Shown piece by piece: positions 12,489 to 12,714 of a stretch of DNA of 12,714 bases. The notes beneath the pieces are model-generated. The model saw nothing but the letters and a program-made list of their open reading frames with translations, was not told the DNA's origin and searched no databases. Both the position numbers and the translations under genes were made by a program. Position 1 is the stretch's first letter, and each line of letters opens with the position of its first letter. Source of the DNA: an uncultured Bacilli bacterium (GTDB taxonomy: Bacteria; Bacillota_I; Bacilli_A; RF39; UBA660); NCBI GenBank assembly GCA_944371685.1, contig CALVXV010000019.1, positions 1-12,714 on the forward strand, in the 5' to 3' direction.

Positions 12489-12615
12489 TCAGATTTATTA
12501 CTAAAACTTATTTGCTGACAAATAAGTAACACACTACGATATTGGCAAAGCCAATAACGAGGTGTGCCAAAGGGATCACCCTTTGGAAACCCAAAACAAC
12601 GCATTTATCAGTTAA
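12348..12615 (+). repeat. 268-bp direct repeat, copy 2
   Basis: This is the partner of 8720-8987 (7 mismatches, no gaps). It keeps the complete downstream terminator that copy 1 has lost to the IS, so it better shows the ancestral 3' end of the operon. Confidence 0.95.
12506..12586 (+). ncRNA. Structured 3' RNA element, copy 2 (complete)
   Basis: Hairpin I is ACTTATTTG-CTGA-CAAATAAGT (12506-12527). Hairpin II has an outer CACAC/GTGTG stem (12530-12534 with 12562-12566), a symmetric internal loop TACGAT/AACGAG and an inner ATTGGC-AAA-GCCAAT stem (12541-12555). Hairpin III is CCAAAGGG-ATCA-CCCTTTGG (12567-12586) and starts directly after hairpin II, so the two could stack end to end. A terminator follows at 12597. 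This is more structure than a terminator needs. It may be a 3'-UTR regulatory RNA, an mRNA stabiliser, or a DNA site recognised as hairpins. No known RNA class was recognised. Confidence 0.55.
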
Positions 12616-12633
12616 GGTAATGCGTTGTTTTTT
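12597..12633 (+). terminator. Intrinsic terminator ending the RNA element
   Basis: CAACGCATT (12597-12605) and AATGCGTTG (12619-12627) form a 9-bp stem with a 13-nt loop, followed by six T residues. In copy 1 only the 5' arm and part of the loop remain. Confidence 0.9.
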
Positions 12634-12645
12634 GTATTAAAAAAG

Positions 12646-12665
12646 GGGTGAAATAAATTTCACCC
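12646..12665 (-). terminator. Leftward-facing terminator for a gene beyond the window
   Basis: GGGTGAAA (12646-12653) and TTTCACCC (12658-12665) form an 8-bp stem with a 4-nt loop. On the minus strand it is followed by CTTTTTTAAT, as expected for a transcript arriving from the right. Confidence 0.65.
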
Positions 12666-12666
12666 T

Positions 12667-12689
12667 TCACCCTAACGGGTGATTTTTTT
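12667..12689 (+). terminator. Rightward-facing intrinsic terminator
   Basis: TCACCC (12667-12672), loop TAAC, then GGGTGA (12677-12682) is followed by seven T residues. It is a backup to the terminator at 12597. Its TCACCC could also pair with the GGGTGA of the neighbouring hairpin. Confidence 0.75.
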
Positions 12690-12714
12690 GCTTTAATCAA
12701 AATTTATTGGTAAA

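Noticed and set aside
1..12714. CRISPR arrays, tRNA or rRNA genes
   Set aside because: No regularly spaced repeat series and no tRNA or rRNA signature were found on reading both strands.

Overview
The window is very AT-rich, with long A/T runs, strong AGGAGG-type ribosome binding sites and many intrinsic terminators. TGA is used as a stop (the rlmA-like and thioredoxin-like genes both end in it), so this is the standard bacterial code and not the Mycoplasma code. Together with the gene content this suggests a low-GC Bacillota, plausibly an uncultured gut Bacilli/Erysipelotrichales-type lineage; the lineage is inference. At least five promoters carry the same extended -10 pattern (TG-A followed by a TATAAT-like hexamer).

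Left part (1-1880), decaying accessory DNA. An orphan LytTR response regulator is split by a 9-A run and is followed by two 11-bp direct repeats exactly 21 bp apart, the geometry of LytTR operators. Next comes the N-terminal remnant of a tyrosine recombinase, itself frameshifted at a 7-A run and lacking its catalytic domain. A small lipoprotein and a bidirectional terminator close this part.

Core part (1871-6830), housekeeping genes. On the minus strand lie a membrane-anchored protein with two thioredoxin-like repeats (only the second keeps CxxC) and the bifunctional NAD(P)HX epimerase/dehydratase Nnr. Divergently on the plus strand come a DUF368 undecaprenyl-phosphate translocase (PopT family), a conserved small protein of unknown function and an RlmA-type 23S rRNA methyltransferase, with possible gene fragments behind it.

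Right part (6850-12714), accessory module. A three-gene plus-strand operon encodes a probable zincin (HEVVH), a protein made of two copies of one ~85-residue domain, and a 125-residue acidic protein. It ends in a multi-hairpin element that looks like a structured RNA plus terminator. The last 141 bp of the third gene and the following 127 bp recur 3.63 kb downstream (268 bp, 7 mismatches, no gaps). Between the copies lie an IS3-family element of about 1.7 kb with an unusual 72-residue passenger gene, two unrecognised single-pass membrane proteins on the minus strand, and a relic that may be a second copy of the third gene. The IS sits in the loop of the first copy's terminator and removes its 3' half. 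The window closes with back-to-back terminators, suggesting a convergent gene just beyond the right edge.

The most interesting parts are the zincin/duplicated-domain/acidic-protein operon with its repeated RNA element, and the IS3 element whose two convergent genes are both preceded by hairpins that would hide the ribosome binding site on read-through transcripts. No tRNA, rRNA or CRISPR array was seen.
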